DNA of 46,515 nucleotides. Origin: an uncultured Alistipes sp. GTDB taxonomy: Bacteria; Bacteroidota; Bacteroidia; Bacteroidales; UBA932. Below are positions 24,665-33,142 of this stretch, piece after piece. Position 1 is the first letter of the stretch, and each line of letters opens with the position of its first letter. The notes beneath the pieces are model-generated. The model worked only from the letters and a program-made list of their open reading frames with translations. It did no database searches and was not told where the DNA came from. A program made the translations under genes and the position numbers. The stretch is taken from contig UQUJ01000019.1 in the NCBI GenBank assembly GCA_900544195.1, forward strand, positions 1 to 46,515, given 5' to 3'.

Positions 24665-25267
24665 ATGGCAAAGAAAGCTACAAACAAACCGGCTGAAGCG
24701 CAGGCGCTTCCTGCAGGATATGTTCCTTCCCTCAAGAAGGTTTACAAGGAAGAGATTGTCGAGAAGCTCATGAAGCAGTTCTCGTACACTACTGTTATGC
24801 AGGTTCCGAAGCTCGTCAAGATCACTATCAACGAGGGTATCGGCGAGGCCACCAACGACAAGAAGCTCGTAGAGGAGGCAGCTGAGGAACTCGGCAAGAT
24901 CGTAGGCCAGAAGGCTGTTCTCACCACTTCAAGAAAAGACGTCTCCAACTTCCGTCTCCGTAAGGGCATGCCTATCGGAGTGAAGGTTACCCTTCGTGAT
25001 GTCAAGATGTACGAGTTCCTTGAGAGGCTCATCCGCATCTCTCTTCCACGAATCAGGGACTTCAACGGTATCGCCGAGAAGATGGACGGCAGGGGAAACT
25101 ACACCCTCGGTCTCAAGGAACAGATCATCTTCCCGGAGGTGGACATCGACAAGAACCCGAGAATCCACGGAATGGAGATCACTTTCGTCACAACAGCCAA
25201 GACCGACGAAGAGGCCCACGCTCTCCTCGCCGCGTTCGGTCTGCCTTTCAAGAAACATAATAACTAA
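24665..25267 (+). CDS. rplE: 50S ribosomal protein L5
   Basis: 200 aa, slightly longer than the usual 180-185 because of an N-terminal tail (MAKKATNKPAEAQALPAG) before the conserved SLKKVYKEEI start. Typical blocks: KLVKITINEGIGEA, TTSRKDVSNFRLRKGMPIG, GRGNYTLGLKEQIIFPE. It binds 5S rRNA. Confidence 0.96.
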   Translation: MAKKATNKPAEAQALPAGYVPSLKKVYKEEIVEKLMKQFSYTTVMQVPKLVKITINEGIGEATNDKKLVEEAAEELGKIVGQKAVLTTSRKDVSNFRLRKGMPIGVKVTLRDVKMYEFLERLIRISLPRIRDFNGIAEKMDGRGNYTLGLKEQIIFPEVDIDKNPRIHGMEITFVTTAKTDEEAHALLAAFGLPFKKHNN

Positions 25268-25272
25268 GGAAT

Positions 25273-25542
25273 ATGGCAAAAGAATCAATGAAGGCCCGCG
25301 AGGTAAAGCGCGCGAAACTGGTTGCCAAGTATGCCGCCAAAAGGCAGGCTCTCAAAGAGGCTGGTGATTGGGCTGCTCTTGACAAGCTCCCTAAGAACGC
25401 TTCTCCTGTACGTCTGCACAACCGTTGTTCTCTCACCGGCCGTCCAAAGGGCTACATGAGGGCATTCGGTCTCAGCAGAATCCAGTTCCGTGAGATGGCC
25501 AGCAACGGTCTCATCCCGGGCGTCAAGAAAGCCAGCTGGTAA
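25273..25542 (+). CDS. rpsN: 30S ribosomal protein S14 (zinc-free long form)
   Basis: 89 aa. The long form without the CxxC zinc ribbon; conserved end CSLTGRPKGYMRAFGLSRIQ...GLIPGVKKASW. It helps 30S head assembly. Followed by an unusually long 80-base gap that holds a hairpin before rpsH. Confidence 0.96.
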   Translation: MAKESMKAREVKRAKLVAKYAAKRQALKEAGDWAALDKLPKNASPVRLHNRCSLTGRPKGYMRAFGLSRIQFREMASNGLIPGVKKASW

Positions 25543-25576
25543 CAGCGACATATTATTTTATTATTAACAATCGGAT

Positions 25577-25603
25577 ATCGGGCGTCCCATGCGGGGCGTC
25601 GAT
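25577..25603 (+). promoter_or_regulatory. Hairpin between rpsN and rpsH
   Basis: ATCG-G-GCGTCCC (25577-25588), loop ATGC, GGGGCGT-CGAT (25593-25603): about 11 pairs with two G-T pairs and a bulged G, 20 bases before the rpsH start. It occupies the only sizeable gap inside the spc section. It could be a protein-binding leader or an mRNA-processing site. Confidence 0.45.
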
Positions 25604-25622
25604 CTAAAAATTCAAAAAAACA

Positions 25623-26018
25623 ATGACTGATCCAATTGCAGATTATCTTACAAGGGTCCGCAACGCCTATCTGGCAGGTAAGAAGGTCGTCGAGATCCCT
25701 TCTTCCAAGATGAAGGCCGCGATCACTGAGATCCTTTGTGAGAAGGGCTACATCCTCAGCTACAAGATTGTTGAGGGAACCCCTTACAACACCATCAAGA
25801 TCGCTCTGAAGTACCATCCTCAGACCAAGATGGCCGCCATCAAGAAAATCAAGCGTGTCTCCACTCCTGGTATGAGAGTTTACTCAGACGTAGAGAACAT
25901 GCCAAGGGTTCTGAACGGACTCGGCATCGCTATCCTCTCGACATCAAAGGGTGTCATCACTGACAAAGAGGCCAAGAACCTGAACGTCGGTGGTGAGGTT
26001 ATTTGCTATGTTTATTAA
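25623..26018 (+). CDS. rpsH: 30S ribosomal protein S8
   Basis: 131 aa. MTDPIADYLTRVRNAYLAGK at the start, and the C-terminal GLGIAILSTSKGVITDKEA...GGEVICYVY. S8 is a primary 16S rRNA binder and in E. coli the translational repressor of the spc operon. Confidence 0.97.
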   Translation: MTDPIADYLTRVRNAYLAGKKVVEIPSSKMKAAITEILCEKGYILSYKIVEGTPYNTIKIALKYHPQTKMAAIKKIKRVSTPGMRVYSDVENMPRVLNGLGIAILSTSKGVITDKEAKNLNVGGEVICYVY

Positions 26019-26036
26019 CGATTAAAGAAAAGTATA

Positions 26037-26597
26037 ATGTCAAGAATCGGTAAATTGCCTGTAAGCCTTCCGGACAAGGTGAGTGTAGAAGTACTCCCTG
26101 GCAACGTTGTGAAGGTTAAAGGACCTCTTGGTGAGCTGAGCCAGAAAGTTGATCCGGACATCACCGTCACCATCGAGGATAATGAAATCAAATTCACCCG
26201 CCCTACAAACCAGCCAAGGCATCGTTCGATGCATGGTCTTTACCGCGCGCTTGTGCACAACATGGTCGTCGGTGTCTCCACCGGCTACCAGACCAAGCAG
26301 GAATTCGTCGGTGTAGGTTACCGTGTGGCTGCTCAGGGACAGCTCCTGACTTTCTCACTCGGCTACTCACATGACATCCAGCTGATGCTCGCTCCTGAGA
26401 TCAAGGCTGAGGTGCCTGATGTGAAGAAAGGTGAGAATCCAGTCCTGATCCTCAAGAGCATTGACAAGCAGCTCATCGGACAGGTGGCAGCCAAGGTTCG
26501 TTCACTCCGCAAGCCTGAACCTTACAAGGGCAAGGGTATCAAGTTCGCCGGCGAGCAGCTTCGTCGCAAGGCCGGTAAGACTGCCGGAGCTAAATAA
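26037..26597 (+). CDS. rplF: 50S ribosomal protein L6
   Basis: 186 aa with two similar halves. MSRIGKLPVSLPDKVSVEVL, VSTGYQTKQEFVGVGYR, and the C-terminal RKPEPYKGKGIKFAGEQLRRKAGK signature. It lies near the GTPase-associated centre. Confidence 0.97.
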   Translation: MSRIGKLPVSLPDKVSVEVLPGNVVKVKGPLGELSQKVDPDITVTIEDNEIKFTRPTNQPRHRSMHGLYRALVHNMVVGVSTGYQTKQEFVGVGYRVAAQGQLLTFSLGYSHDIQLMLAPEIKAEVPDVKKGENPVLILKSIDKQLIGQVAAKVRSLRKPEPYKGKGIKFAGEQLRRKAGKTAGAK

Positions 26598-26598
26598 T

Positions 26599-26605
26599 AG
26601 GAGGA
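26599..26605 (+). promoter_or_regulatory. Strong Shine-Dalgarno sequence of rplR
   Basis: AGGAGGA, 7 bases before the rplR ATG. Full anti-SD complementarity is uncommon in Bacteroidota and is absent before most genes in this window. Confidence 0.7.
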
Positions 26606-26612
26606 CATAGAT

Positions 26613-26975
26613 ATGGCATTGAATAGAATTGAAAGAAGAAGAAGAGTCCATTACCGCATCCGTAAGCATGTCAATGGAACAGCTGAGAGGCCAAGAATGG
26701 TTGTCTTCAGAAGCAACAAGCAGATCTACGTCCAGGTTGTGGACGATCAGAAAGGCGTGACGCTCGTGGCCGCCGCTTCCAACGATAAGGTTCTTGCCGC
26801 AGAGTGCAAGGGCAAGACCGGAATCGAGGCCGCCGCCATCGTAGGAAAGGCGATCGCTGAGCGTGCCAAGGAGAAGGGAATCACCACCATCTCTTTTGAC
26901 CGTGGAGGTTACCTCTATCACGGTAGGGTTAAAAGTTTGGCCGACGCTGCCCGTGAAGGTGGCCTTATTTTCTAA
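26613..26975 (+). CDS. rplR: 50S ribosomal protein L18
   Basis: 120 aa. RIERRRRVHYRIRKHVNGTAERPRM-type start, then VFRSNKQIYVQVVDD and the C-terminal FDRGGYLYHGRVKSLADAAREGGL. Binds 5S rRNA with L5. Preceded by an optimal SD. Confidence 0.97.
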   Translation: MALNRIERRRRVHYRIRKHVNGTAERPRMVVFRSNKQIYVQVVDDQKGVTLVAAASNDKVLAAECKGKTGIEAAAIVGKAIAERAKEKGITTISFDRGGYLYHGRVKSLADAAREGGLIF

Positions 26976-26985
26976 TTGAAAGACT

Positions 26986-27504
26986 ATGGCAAATACAAAT
27001 GTTAAAAGAGTAAAGACATCTGATCTTGAATTGAAAGACAGATTGGTCGCCATCCAGAGAGTGACTAAGGTCACTAAGGGTGGTCGTCACTTCCGCTTCG
27101 CCGCGATTGTGGTTGTGGGTGACGAGAACGGCGTTGTTGGTTATGGTCTTGGAAAAGCCAATGAGGTAACTGCCGCCATCGCTAAGGGTGTTGAGGACGC
27201 CAAGAAGAATCTCGTGAAGATTCCTATCATCAACACAACCATTCCGCATGAACAGGAATCCAAGTTCGGAGGCTCTGTTGTCTTCATGAAGCCGGCTGCC
27301 CCTGGTACAGGAGTTAAGGCTGGTGGTGCCATGCGTGCCGTGTTTGAGTCAGCCGGTGTCCAGAATGTGCTCGCAAAGTCAAAGGGTTCATCCAACCCTC
27401 ACAACCTTGTGAAAGCCACTGTCGCCGCTCTTACCCAGATGAGGGACGCCTACACCGTGGCCGGTCTCCGTGGAATTCCTATGAGCAAAGTATTTAACGG
27501 TTAG
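26986..27504 (+). CDS. rpsE: 30S ribosomal protein S5
   Basis: 172 aa. The double-stranded RNA-binding-like half has VTKVTKGGRHFRFAAIVVVG and GYGLGKANEVTAAI; the second half has AAPGTGVKAGGAMRAVFESAG and SNPHNLVKATVAAL. It is important for decoding accuracy. Its stop codon overlaps the SD of rpmD. Confidence 0.97.
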   Translation: MANTNVKRVKTSDLELKDRLVAIQRVTKVTKGGRHFRFAAIVVVGDENGVVGYGLGKANEVTAAIAKGVEDAKKNLVKIPIINTTIPHEQESKFGGSVVFMKPAAPGTGVKAGGAMRAVFESAGVQNVLAKSKGSSNPHNLVKATVAALTQMRDAYTVAGLRGIPMSKVFNG

Positions 27505-27509
27505 GAGGA
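27503..27509 (+). promoter_or_regulatory. Strong Shine-Dalgarno sequence of rpmD
   Basis: AGGAGGA, overlapping the rpsE stop codon TAG (27502-27504) and 9 bases before the rpmD ATG. Confidence 0.7.
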
Positions 27510-27518
27510 GACACAGTT

Positions 27519-27698
27519 ATGGCAAAACTTAAGATAACACAGGTAAGAAGCAAGAACGGAGCCACAAAGAGGCAGATCGCCAATCTGACCACTCTCGGCA
27601 TCCGCAGAATGCACCAGACCGTGGAGGTCGAGAAGACTCCGGTGACAGAAGGCCAGCTTGCCAAGATCCGTCACCTTGTTGAAGTTGAAGAAATCTAA
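27519..27698 (+). CDS. rpmD: 50S ribosomal protein L30
   Basis: 59 aa, normal for L30. It reads MAKLKITQVRSKNGATKRQI, then LGIRRMHQTVEVEKTPVTEG and a C-terminal VEVEEI. Position between rpsE and rplO is the conserved one. Confidence 0.96.
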   Translation: MAKLKITQVRSKNGATKRQIANLTTLGIRRMHQTVEVEKTPVTEGQLAKIRHLVEVEEI

Positions 27699-27700
27699 TC

Positions 27701-27707
27701 AGGAGGA
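27701..27707 (+). promoter_or_regulatory. Strong Shine-Dalgarno sequence of rplO
   Basis: AGGAGGA, 7 bases before the rplO ATG; third such site in a row (rplR, rpmD, rplO). Confidence 0.7.
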
Positions 27708-27714
27708 CGAATAG

Positions 27715-28167
27715 ATGAAACTGGAAAATTTGAAACCTGCAAAAGGTGCGACTCATAACAGCAAACGTCTTGGACGTGGCCAGGGCTCCGGTAAGGGTGG
27801 TACTTCCACCCGTGGTACCAAAGGAGCGCAGGCCCGCGCCGGCTACGAACATAAGATCGGTTTCGAGGGAGGCCAGATGCCTATCCAGAGACGTGTTCCT
27901 AAGTTCGGATTCAAGAACCCTACCAGAATCGAGTACAAGGCAGTCAATGTCGCTGCCATTCAGGCTCTTGCCGAGCAGCTTGGAAAAGCGGAGATCGGTC
28001 TGGAGGACATCAAGGCAGCCGGACTCGCAGATGCCAAGGAGCTTGTGAAGGTTCTTGGCAATGGCGAGATCAGCACTGCTGTCACTGTAACGGCTGACGC
28101 GTTCTCCGCCTCGGCAGTCTCTAAGATAGAAGCCGCCGGCGGTAAGACAATCGTAATCGGCAAATAA
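27715..28167 (+). CDS. rplO: 50S ribosomal protein L15
   Basis: 150 aa. Gly/Arg-rich N-terminus (RLGRGQGSGKGGTSTRGTKG), then FEGGQMPIQRRVPKFGF, the L15 signature. Late 50S assembly protein. Two bases before secY. Confidence 0.97.
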   Translation: MKLENLKPAKGATHNSKRLGRGQGSGKGGTSTRGTKGAQARAGYEHKIGFEGGQMPIQRRVPKFGFKNPTRIEYKAVNVAAIQALAEQLGKAEIGLEDIKAAGLADAKELVKVLGNGEISTAVTVTADAFSASAVSKIEAAGGKTIVIGK

Positions 28168-28169
28168 CG

Positions 28170-29510
28170 ATGAAGAAGTTTATTGAGACAATAAAGAACA
28201 TCTTCAAGATCGAGGAACTCCGTACGAGACTCGGCTACACGTTCCTACTCGTCCTGGTCTACAGGTTGGGTTGCTTCATCGTGCTGCCGGGTATCGACAC
28301 GACCTTGCTTGCGTCCCTTCAGGACAGTACCCAGCAAGGACTCGTCGGTCTCTTGAACATGTTCTCCGGAGGTGCCTTTGGTAACGCTTCCATCTTCGCG
28401 TTGGGAGTTATGCCGTACATCTCCGCATCAATCGTGATTCAGCTTCTGGGCATGTTCGTCCCTTACTTCAGGAAACTCCAGATGGAGGGTGAGAGCGGCC
28501 GCAGGAAGATGAATCAGCTCACCAGATACCTCACCATCCTCATTCTCTGCATCCAGGGACCTGCTTACATCGCTTCTATCCACAGCCAGATTCCGGGCGC
28601 CGCTTTCCTTGCGGAGACCCAGCTTGGCTGGAGCAGATTCATGTACAACCTTGTTGCCACCATCATCTTGATGTCCGGCTCGATGTTCGTCATGTGGCTT
28701 GGTGAGAGGATCACCGACAGAGGTATCGGCAACGGTATTTCTCTGATCATCATGATCGGTATCGTGGCTCGTCTGCCTTTCGCCCTCACCAGTGAGGTGG
28801 GTACGAAGCTCAGCACTACGGCAGGTGGTGGCCCTATCGCCCTTATCGTCGAGCTCATCATCTGGTTCCTTGTCATCGTGGCGACCATCGCCCTTGTACA
28901 GGGTGTCAGAAGAGTCCCTGTGCAATATGCCAAGAGAGTTGTGGGCAACAGACAGTACGGTGGTGTGCGTCAGTACATTCCTCTGAAGATCAATGCAGCC
29001 GGCGTTATGCCTATCATCTTCGCCCAGGCTTTGATGCTGTTCCCGCTTCTGTTCTCCCGCTTTGACGCGACCAGAGGCCTCGCAGCCACTCTCGGCAACT
29101 ACACCGGATTCTGGTACAACCTGATCTTCGGATCCCTCGTTGTGATCTTCACGTACTTCTACACCGCTGTCACGGTTAATCCTACCATGATGGCAGAGGA
29201 CATGAAGAAGAACGGAGGATTCATCCCTGGTGTGAAGCCTGGAAAGGCCACGGTCAACTACCTTGACTCCATCATGTCAAAGGTGACTCTCCCTGGTTCC
29301 ATATTCCTCGCCATCATCGCCATTCTCCCTGCTTTCGCCAGGATTATGGGTGTTCAGGATCAGTTCGCAGGTTTCTACGGTGGTACCTCACTGTTGATCC
29401 TTGTGGGTGTTGTCCTTGACACACTTCAGCAGATTGAGAGTTATCTTCTGATGCGTCACTATGATGGCCTTATGAAGACCGGACGTATCAGCGGACGCTC
29501 AGGAATGTAA
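28170..29510 (+). CDS. secY: Preprotein translocase subunit SecY
   Basis: 446 aa, about ten membrane segments. Signature regions: GLVGLLNMFSGGAFGNASIFALGVMPYISASI (plug and TM2 area), MWLGERITDRGIGNGISLIIM, and the C-terminal loop KKNGGFIPGVKPGKAT and MRHYDGLMKTGRISGR. It forms the inner-membrane protein channel with SecE and SecG. Normal place at the end of the spc section. Confidence 0.97.
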   Translation: MKKFIETIKNIFKIEELRTRLGYTFLLVLVYRLGCFIVLPGIDTTLLASLQDSTQQGLVGLLNMFSGGAFGNASIFALGVMPYISASIVIQLLGMFVPYFRKLQMEGESGRRKMNQLTRYLTILILCIQGPAYIASIHSQIPGAAFLAETQLGWSRFMYNLVATIILMSGSMFVMWLGERITDRGIGNGISLIIMIGIVARLPFALTSEVGTKLSTTAGGGPIALIVELIIWFLVIVATIALVQGVRRVPVQYAKRVVGNRQYGGVRQYIPLKINAAGVMPIIFAQALMLFPLLFSRFDATRGLAATLGNYTGFWYNLIFGSLVVIFTYFYTAVTVNPTMMAEDMKKNGGFIPGVKPGKATVNYLDSIMSKVTLPGSIFLAIIAILPAFARIMGVQDQFAGFYGGTSLLILVGVVLDTLQQIESYLLMRHYDGLMKTGRISGRSGM

Positions 29511-29530
29511 TTTTGATAATCACAGGATTG

Positions 29531-30304
29531 ATGGTTAAGCCTAAGACAGAAGAGGAAATCGAGCTGTTGCGCGAGAATGCCATACTCGTCTCAAAGACGT
29601 TGGCGGAAGTCGGAAAGGTGGTCGCCCCGGGTGTGACAACCGCGAGGTTGAATGAGGTGGCCGAGACTTTTATCCGCGACAATGGCGCTATTCCGAGCTT
29701 TCTTGGATTCGAGGGTTTTCCCGCCGCGATATGTACATCAGTCAACGATGTTGTCGTCCACGGTTTCCCGTCGGACTATGTCCTGAAGGAGGGCGACATC
29801 GTGACAGCCGACATAGGCACCCTGTACAAGGGCTATAACGGTGATTCGGCTTACACTTTCCCGGTTGGGGAAGTGGACGCCGAGACCCGTAAGCTTATGG
29901 ATGTGACCAAGGCTTCGCTCTACAAAGGCATAGAGGCCGCGGTCGCCGGCAACAGGACTGGTGACATCGGACACGCGGTGCAATCGTACGCTGAGTCATT
30001 CGGCTTCTCTGTTGTCCGTGAACTTGAAGGACACGGACTCGGGAAGGAGATGCACGAGGCTCCGGGCGTCCCGAACTATGGACGTCAGGGTCACGGGTGC
30101 AGGCTTGTGGATGGAATGGTCATCTGCATCGAACCAATGATCAATGCAGGAGGCAGAGGAGTGTATGTGGCCAGAAATGGTTGGGCTGTACACACTTCCG
30201 ACCACAGGAATGCGGCTCACTATGAGCTTACGGTTGTTGTTCGTAAAGGCAAGGCGGAACAACTGTCAACATTTGATTATATAGAAAGTACTGGTAAATT
30301 TTAA
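29531..30304 (+). CDS. map: Methionine aminopeptidase, type I
   Basis: 257 aa from ATG 29531; the in-frame TTG at 29513 gives an N-terminal tail not seen in the family. All five metal ligands are visible: Asp94 (VTADIGT), Asp105 (YNGDSAY), His168 (ELEGHGLG), Glu201 (CIEPM), Glu232 (HYELTVVV). It removes the initiator methionine from nascent proteins. Standard position between secY and infA. Confidence 0.96.
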   Translation: MVKPKTEEEIELLRENAILVSKTLAEVGKVVAPGVTTARLNEVAETFIRDNGAIPSFLGFEGFPAAICTSVNDVVVHGFPSDYVLKEGDIVTADIGTLYKGYNGDSAYTFPVGEVDAETRKLMDVTKASLYKGIEAAVAGNRTGDIGHAVQSYAESFGFSVVRELEGHGLGKEMHEAPGVPNYGRQGHGCRLVDGMVICIEPMINAGGRGVYVARNGWAVHTSDHRNAAHYELTVVVRKGKAEQLSTFDYIESTGKF

Positions 30305-30316
30305 AGTGTTTTTTCA

Positions 30317-30535
30317 ATGTCCAAACAAGTAGCGATAGAACAGGACGGAAAAGTGATCGAGACTCTTCCTAACGCGATGTTCAAGGTGGAGCTTGAGAAC
30401 GGTCATGTCCTTCTCTGCAACATCTCCGGCAAGATGAGAATGAATTTCATCCACATCCTCCTTGGAGACAAGGTGAGGGTTGAAATTTCACCTTATGATT
30501 TGACAAAGGGAAGAATATCTTTCAGGTACAAATAA
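30317..30535 (+). CDS. infA: Translation initiation factor IF-1
   Basis: 72 aa OB-fold: MSKQVAIEQDGKVIETLPNA, FKVELENGHVLLCNISGKMR, LGDKVRVEISPYDLTKGRI. It blocks the A site during initiation. Confidence 0.97.
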   Translation: MSKQVAIEQDGKVIETLPNAMFKVELENGHVLLCNISGKMRMNFIHILLGDKVRVEISPYDLTKGRISFRYK

Positions 30536-30548
30536 AAATATTCACGAT

Positions 30549-30665
30549 ATGAAAGTCAAAACATCCATCAAGAAGCGCAGCGATGATTGCAAGATCGTCA
30601 GACGCAAAGGTCGTCTTTATGTCATCTGCAAGAAGAACCCTAAGTTCAAGATGCGTCAGGGATAA
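30549..30665 (+). CDS. rpmJ: 50S ribosomal protein L36 with incomplete zinc site
   Basis: 38 aa, found by reading the gap between infA and rpsM. MKVKTSIKKRSDDCKIVRR then GRLYVICKKNPKFKMRQG. Of the usual C-C-C-H zinc ligands, positions 14 and 27 are Cys, but position 11 is Ser and position 33 is Phe, so zinc binding is probably lost. Standard position after infA. Confidence 0.95.
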   Translation: MKVKTSIKKRSDDCKIVRRKGRLYVICKKNPKFKMRQG

Positions 30666-30702
30666 CAGTAGTTTGTAAAACAAATAAAGTTTAAGATAAA
30701 TT

Positions 30703-31080
30703 ATGGCAAGAATAGCCGGTGTTGATTTACCGAACAACAAAAGAGGTGAGATAGGTCTCACCTACATCTACGGTATCGGCCGCAGCTCCGCGAGAGAGAT
30801 CCTTCAGAAGTGCGGAATCGATTACGACATCAAGGTCGGTGAATGGAACGACGAGCAGGTAGCCGCTATCCGTACCCTCATCACTGAGGAGTACAAGATC
30901 GAGGGTGAGCTTCGTTCCTCCGTCCAGATGAACATCAAGCGACTGATGGATATCGGTTGCTACAGAGGTATCCGTCATCGTATCGGTCTTCCTGTACGCG
31001 GTCAGAGCACTAAGAACAATGCCCGTACCAGAAAGGGAAAGAAGAAGACCGTTGCCAACAAGAAGAAGGCGACCAAGTAA
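30703..31080 (+). CDS. rpsM: 30S ribosomal protein S13
   Basis: 125 aa. MARIAGVDLPNNKRGEIGLT, YGIGRSSAREIL, and the C-terminal RHRIGLPVRGQSTKNNART with a basic Lys tail. It contacts the P-site tRNA and forms subunit bridges. Begins the alpha section. Confidence 0.97.
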   Translation: MARIAGVDLPNNKRGEIGLTYIYGIGRSSAREILQKCGIDYDIKVGEWNDEQVAAIRTLITEEYKIEGELRSSVQMNIKRLMDIGCYRGIRHRIGLPVRGQSTKNNARTRKGKKKTVANKKKATK

Positions 31081-31093
31081 AACCAGATGAATT

Positions 31094-31480
31094 ATGGCAA
31101 AGAAAACAACATCATCAAAGAGAGTTGTCAAGGTTGAGGCTACGGGCCAGGCCCATATTTCATCAACCTTCAATAACGTGATCATCTCCCTGACCAACAA
31201 CCAGGGACAGGTGATAAGTTGGTCCTCAGCCGGTAAGAGCGGCTTCAGAGGTTCCAAGAAGAACACCCCGTATGCCGCCCAGGTGGCTGCCGAGGATGCC
31301 GCGAAGACCGCTTTCGACGCAGGTCTCCGTAAGGTGAAAGTCTTCGTCAAGGGTCCTGGCGCCGGCCGTGAGTCCGCGATCAGAACCATCAACAACGCTG
31401 GAATCGTTGTCACTGAGATTGTCGATGTGACCCCGATGCCACACAACGGATGTAGACCAAAAGGCCGTCGTAAAGTCTAA
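31094..31480 (+). CDS. rpsK: 30S ribosomal protein S11
   Basis: 128 aa. AHISSTFNNVIISLTNNQGQ, KNTPYAAQVAAEDAAKTA, and KGPGAGRESAIRTINNAGI, ending PHNGCRPKGRRKV as usual. Part of the 30S platform. Confidence 0.97.
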   Translation: MAKKTTSSKRVVKVEATGQAHISSTFNNVIISLTNNQGQVISWSSAGKSGFRGSKKNTPYAAQVAAEDAAKTAFDAGLRKVKVFVKGPGAGRESAIRTINNAGIVVTEIVDVTPMPHNGCRPKGRRKV

Positions 31481-31505
31481 TCAATGAATTAAAACAAAAA
31501 TTACT

Positions 31506-32108
31506 ATGGCAAGATATATTGGTCCAAGCACTAAGATCGCCCGTAAGTTCGGCGAGCCTATATTCGGAAGCGACAAGGATTTCGAGAAGAGAAACTATCC
31601 TCCGGGACAGCATGGTCTGGCGGCGAAGCGCAAGAAGCAGCGTGAGTATGGAATCCAGCTCAAGGAAAAGCAGAAGGTAAGATACATGTACGGCCTTCTT
31701 GAGCGTCAGTTCCACAACACCTACCTCAAGGCTTCCAAGATGGCTGGTCAGAGAGGTGAGAACCTTCTCCTCCTTCTTGAGTCAAGACTTGACAACATTG
31801 TCTATAGGATGGGAATCGCTCCTACCAGAGCGGCCGCAAGACAGCTTGTCAGCCACGCTCACATCACCCTCAACGGTGAGGTTTGCAACATTCCGTCTGT
31901 TCAGGTCAAGCCGGGCGACGTCGTTGCAGTGAGAGAGCGCTCAAAGAGCCTTGAGGTAATTCAGAAGAGTGTTGCCTCCGCCGCAAAATATTCATGGATT
32001 GAGTTTGACCCTAAGGCGCTTTCAGGCAAGTTCCTGAACCTCCCTGCAAGGGCTGACATTCCTGAAAACATCAACGAGCAGCTCATAGTCGATCTGTACT
32101 CTAAGTAA
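31506..32108 (+). CDS. rpsD: 30S ribosomal protein S4
   Basis: 200 aa. Starts MARYIGPSTKIARKFGEPIF, the zinc-free form, and contains the S4 RNA-binding domain RLDNIVYRMGIAPTRAAARQ and LVSHAHITLNGEVCNIPS. Primary 16S rRNA binder; autogenous regulator of the alpha operon in other bacteria. Confidence 0.97.
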   Translation: MARYIGPSTKIARKFGEPIFGSDKDFEKRNYPPGQHGLAAKRKKQREYGIQLKEKQKVRYMYGLLERQFHNTYLKASKMAGQRGENLLLLLESRLDNIVYRMGIAPTRAAARQLVSHAHITLNGEVCNIPSVQVKPGDVVAVRERSKSLEVIQKSVASAAKYSWIEFDPKALSGKFLNLPARADIPENINEQLIVDLYSK

Positions 32109-32132
32109 TAGTAACACCCAAAAAGAATTAAT

Positions 32133-33140
32133 ATGGCAATCTTGGCATTTCAGAAACCGGACAAGGTGATAATGCTCGAAGGCACCGATACCGTCGGCCG
32201 CTTCGAATTCAGGCCTCTTGAGCCTGGATACGGGCAGACCATCGGCAACGCTCTCCGTCGCATCCTTCTCGCCTCTCTGGAAGGTTTTGCTATCAGCCAG
32301 ATCAGGATCTCCGGCGTGGACCAGGAGTTCGCGACGATTCCTGGTGTGATCGAAGGGATGCAGGACATCATTCTCAACCTGAAGACTATCAGGTTCAAGA
32401 GGATGGTCGATTCCGTCGACTCTGAGGTAGCAAACATTGTGATTAGCGGTAAGAATGAGTTTACCGCGGAGGATATTTCTAAAGGATTGTCTTCTTTCAA
32501 GGTGTTGAACCCTGAGCAGCACATCTGCTCACTCGAACCGTCAGTCACACTCGAGATTTCCTTGACCATCACCAAAGGTCGCGGATTCGTCCCGGCCGAG
32601 GAAATGAGGGAGGAGAACACACCGATCGGGACCATTCTCGTCGATGCCGCCTACACCCCTATCAGAAAGGTCAATTGGACGGTGGAGAATTGGCGTGTCG
32701 AGCAGAAGACCGACTACGAGAAGCTGAACCTTGAGATAATCACAGACGGATCTATCTCTCCGAATATGGCGCTTCAGGAGGCGGCCAGTATCCTGATCTA
32801 TCACTTCAAACTCTTCACAGACGACAAGAAGATCTCCATTGAGAACGCTGTCGAGTCAGATTCCAAGGAACTTGATGAGGAGAGCCTCAGAATGAGGCAC
32901 CTCCTTCTAACAAAGCTTTCCGACATGGGTCTTTCAGTAAGAGCCTACAACTGTCTGAAAGCCGCTGACATCGACACATTCGCGGATCTTGTTTCCTATT
33001 CAAGAAACGAACTCATGAAGTTCAGGAATTTCGGAAAGAAGTCCCTCAATGAGATCGATCAGCTTGTGGAGAAGATGAAGCTCCAGTTCGGGATGGATGT
33101 AAGAAAGTATAATATTGAACCCAAGAAAAAGAACGCATAG
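32133..33140 (+). CDS. rpoA: RNA polymerase alpha subunit
   Basis: 335 aa. N-terminal assembly domain with FRPLEPGYGQTIGNALRRIL; C-terminal domain (from about residue 255) with LSDMGLSVRAYNCLKAADID and FRNFGKKSLNEIDQLVEKM, the helix-hairpin-helix unit that binds promoter DNA and activators. Two bases before rplQ. Confidence 0.97.
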   Translation: MAILAFQKPDKVIMLEGTDTVGRFEFRPLEPGYGQTIGNALRRILLASLEGFAISQIRISGVDQEFATIPGVIEGMQDIILNLKTIRFKRMVDSVDSEVANIVISGKNEFTAEDISKGLSSFKVLNPEQHICSLEPSVTLEISLTITKGRGFVPAEEMREENTPIGTILVDAAYTPIRKVNWTVENWRVEQKTDYEKLNLEIITDGSISPNMALQEAASILIYHFKLFTDDKKISIENAVESDSKELDEESLRMRHLLLTKLSDMGLSVRAYNCLKAADIDTFADLVSYSRNELMKFRNFGKKSLNEIDQLVEKMKLQFGMDVRKYNIEPKKKNA

Positions 33141-33142
33141 AA

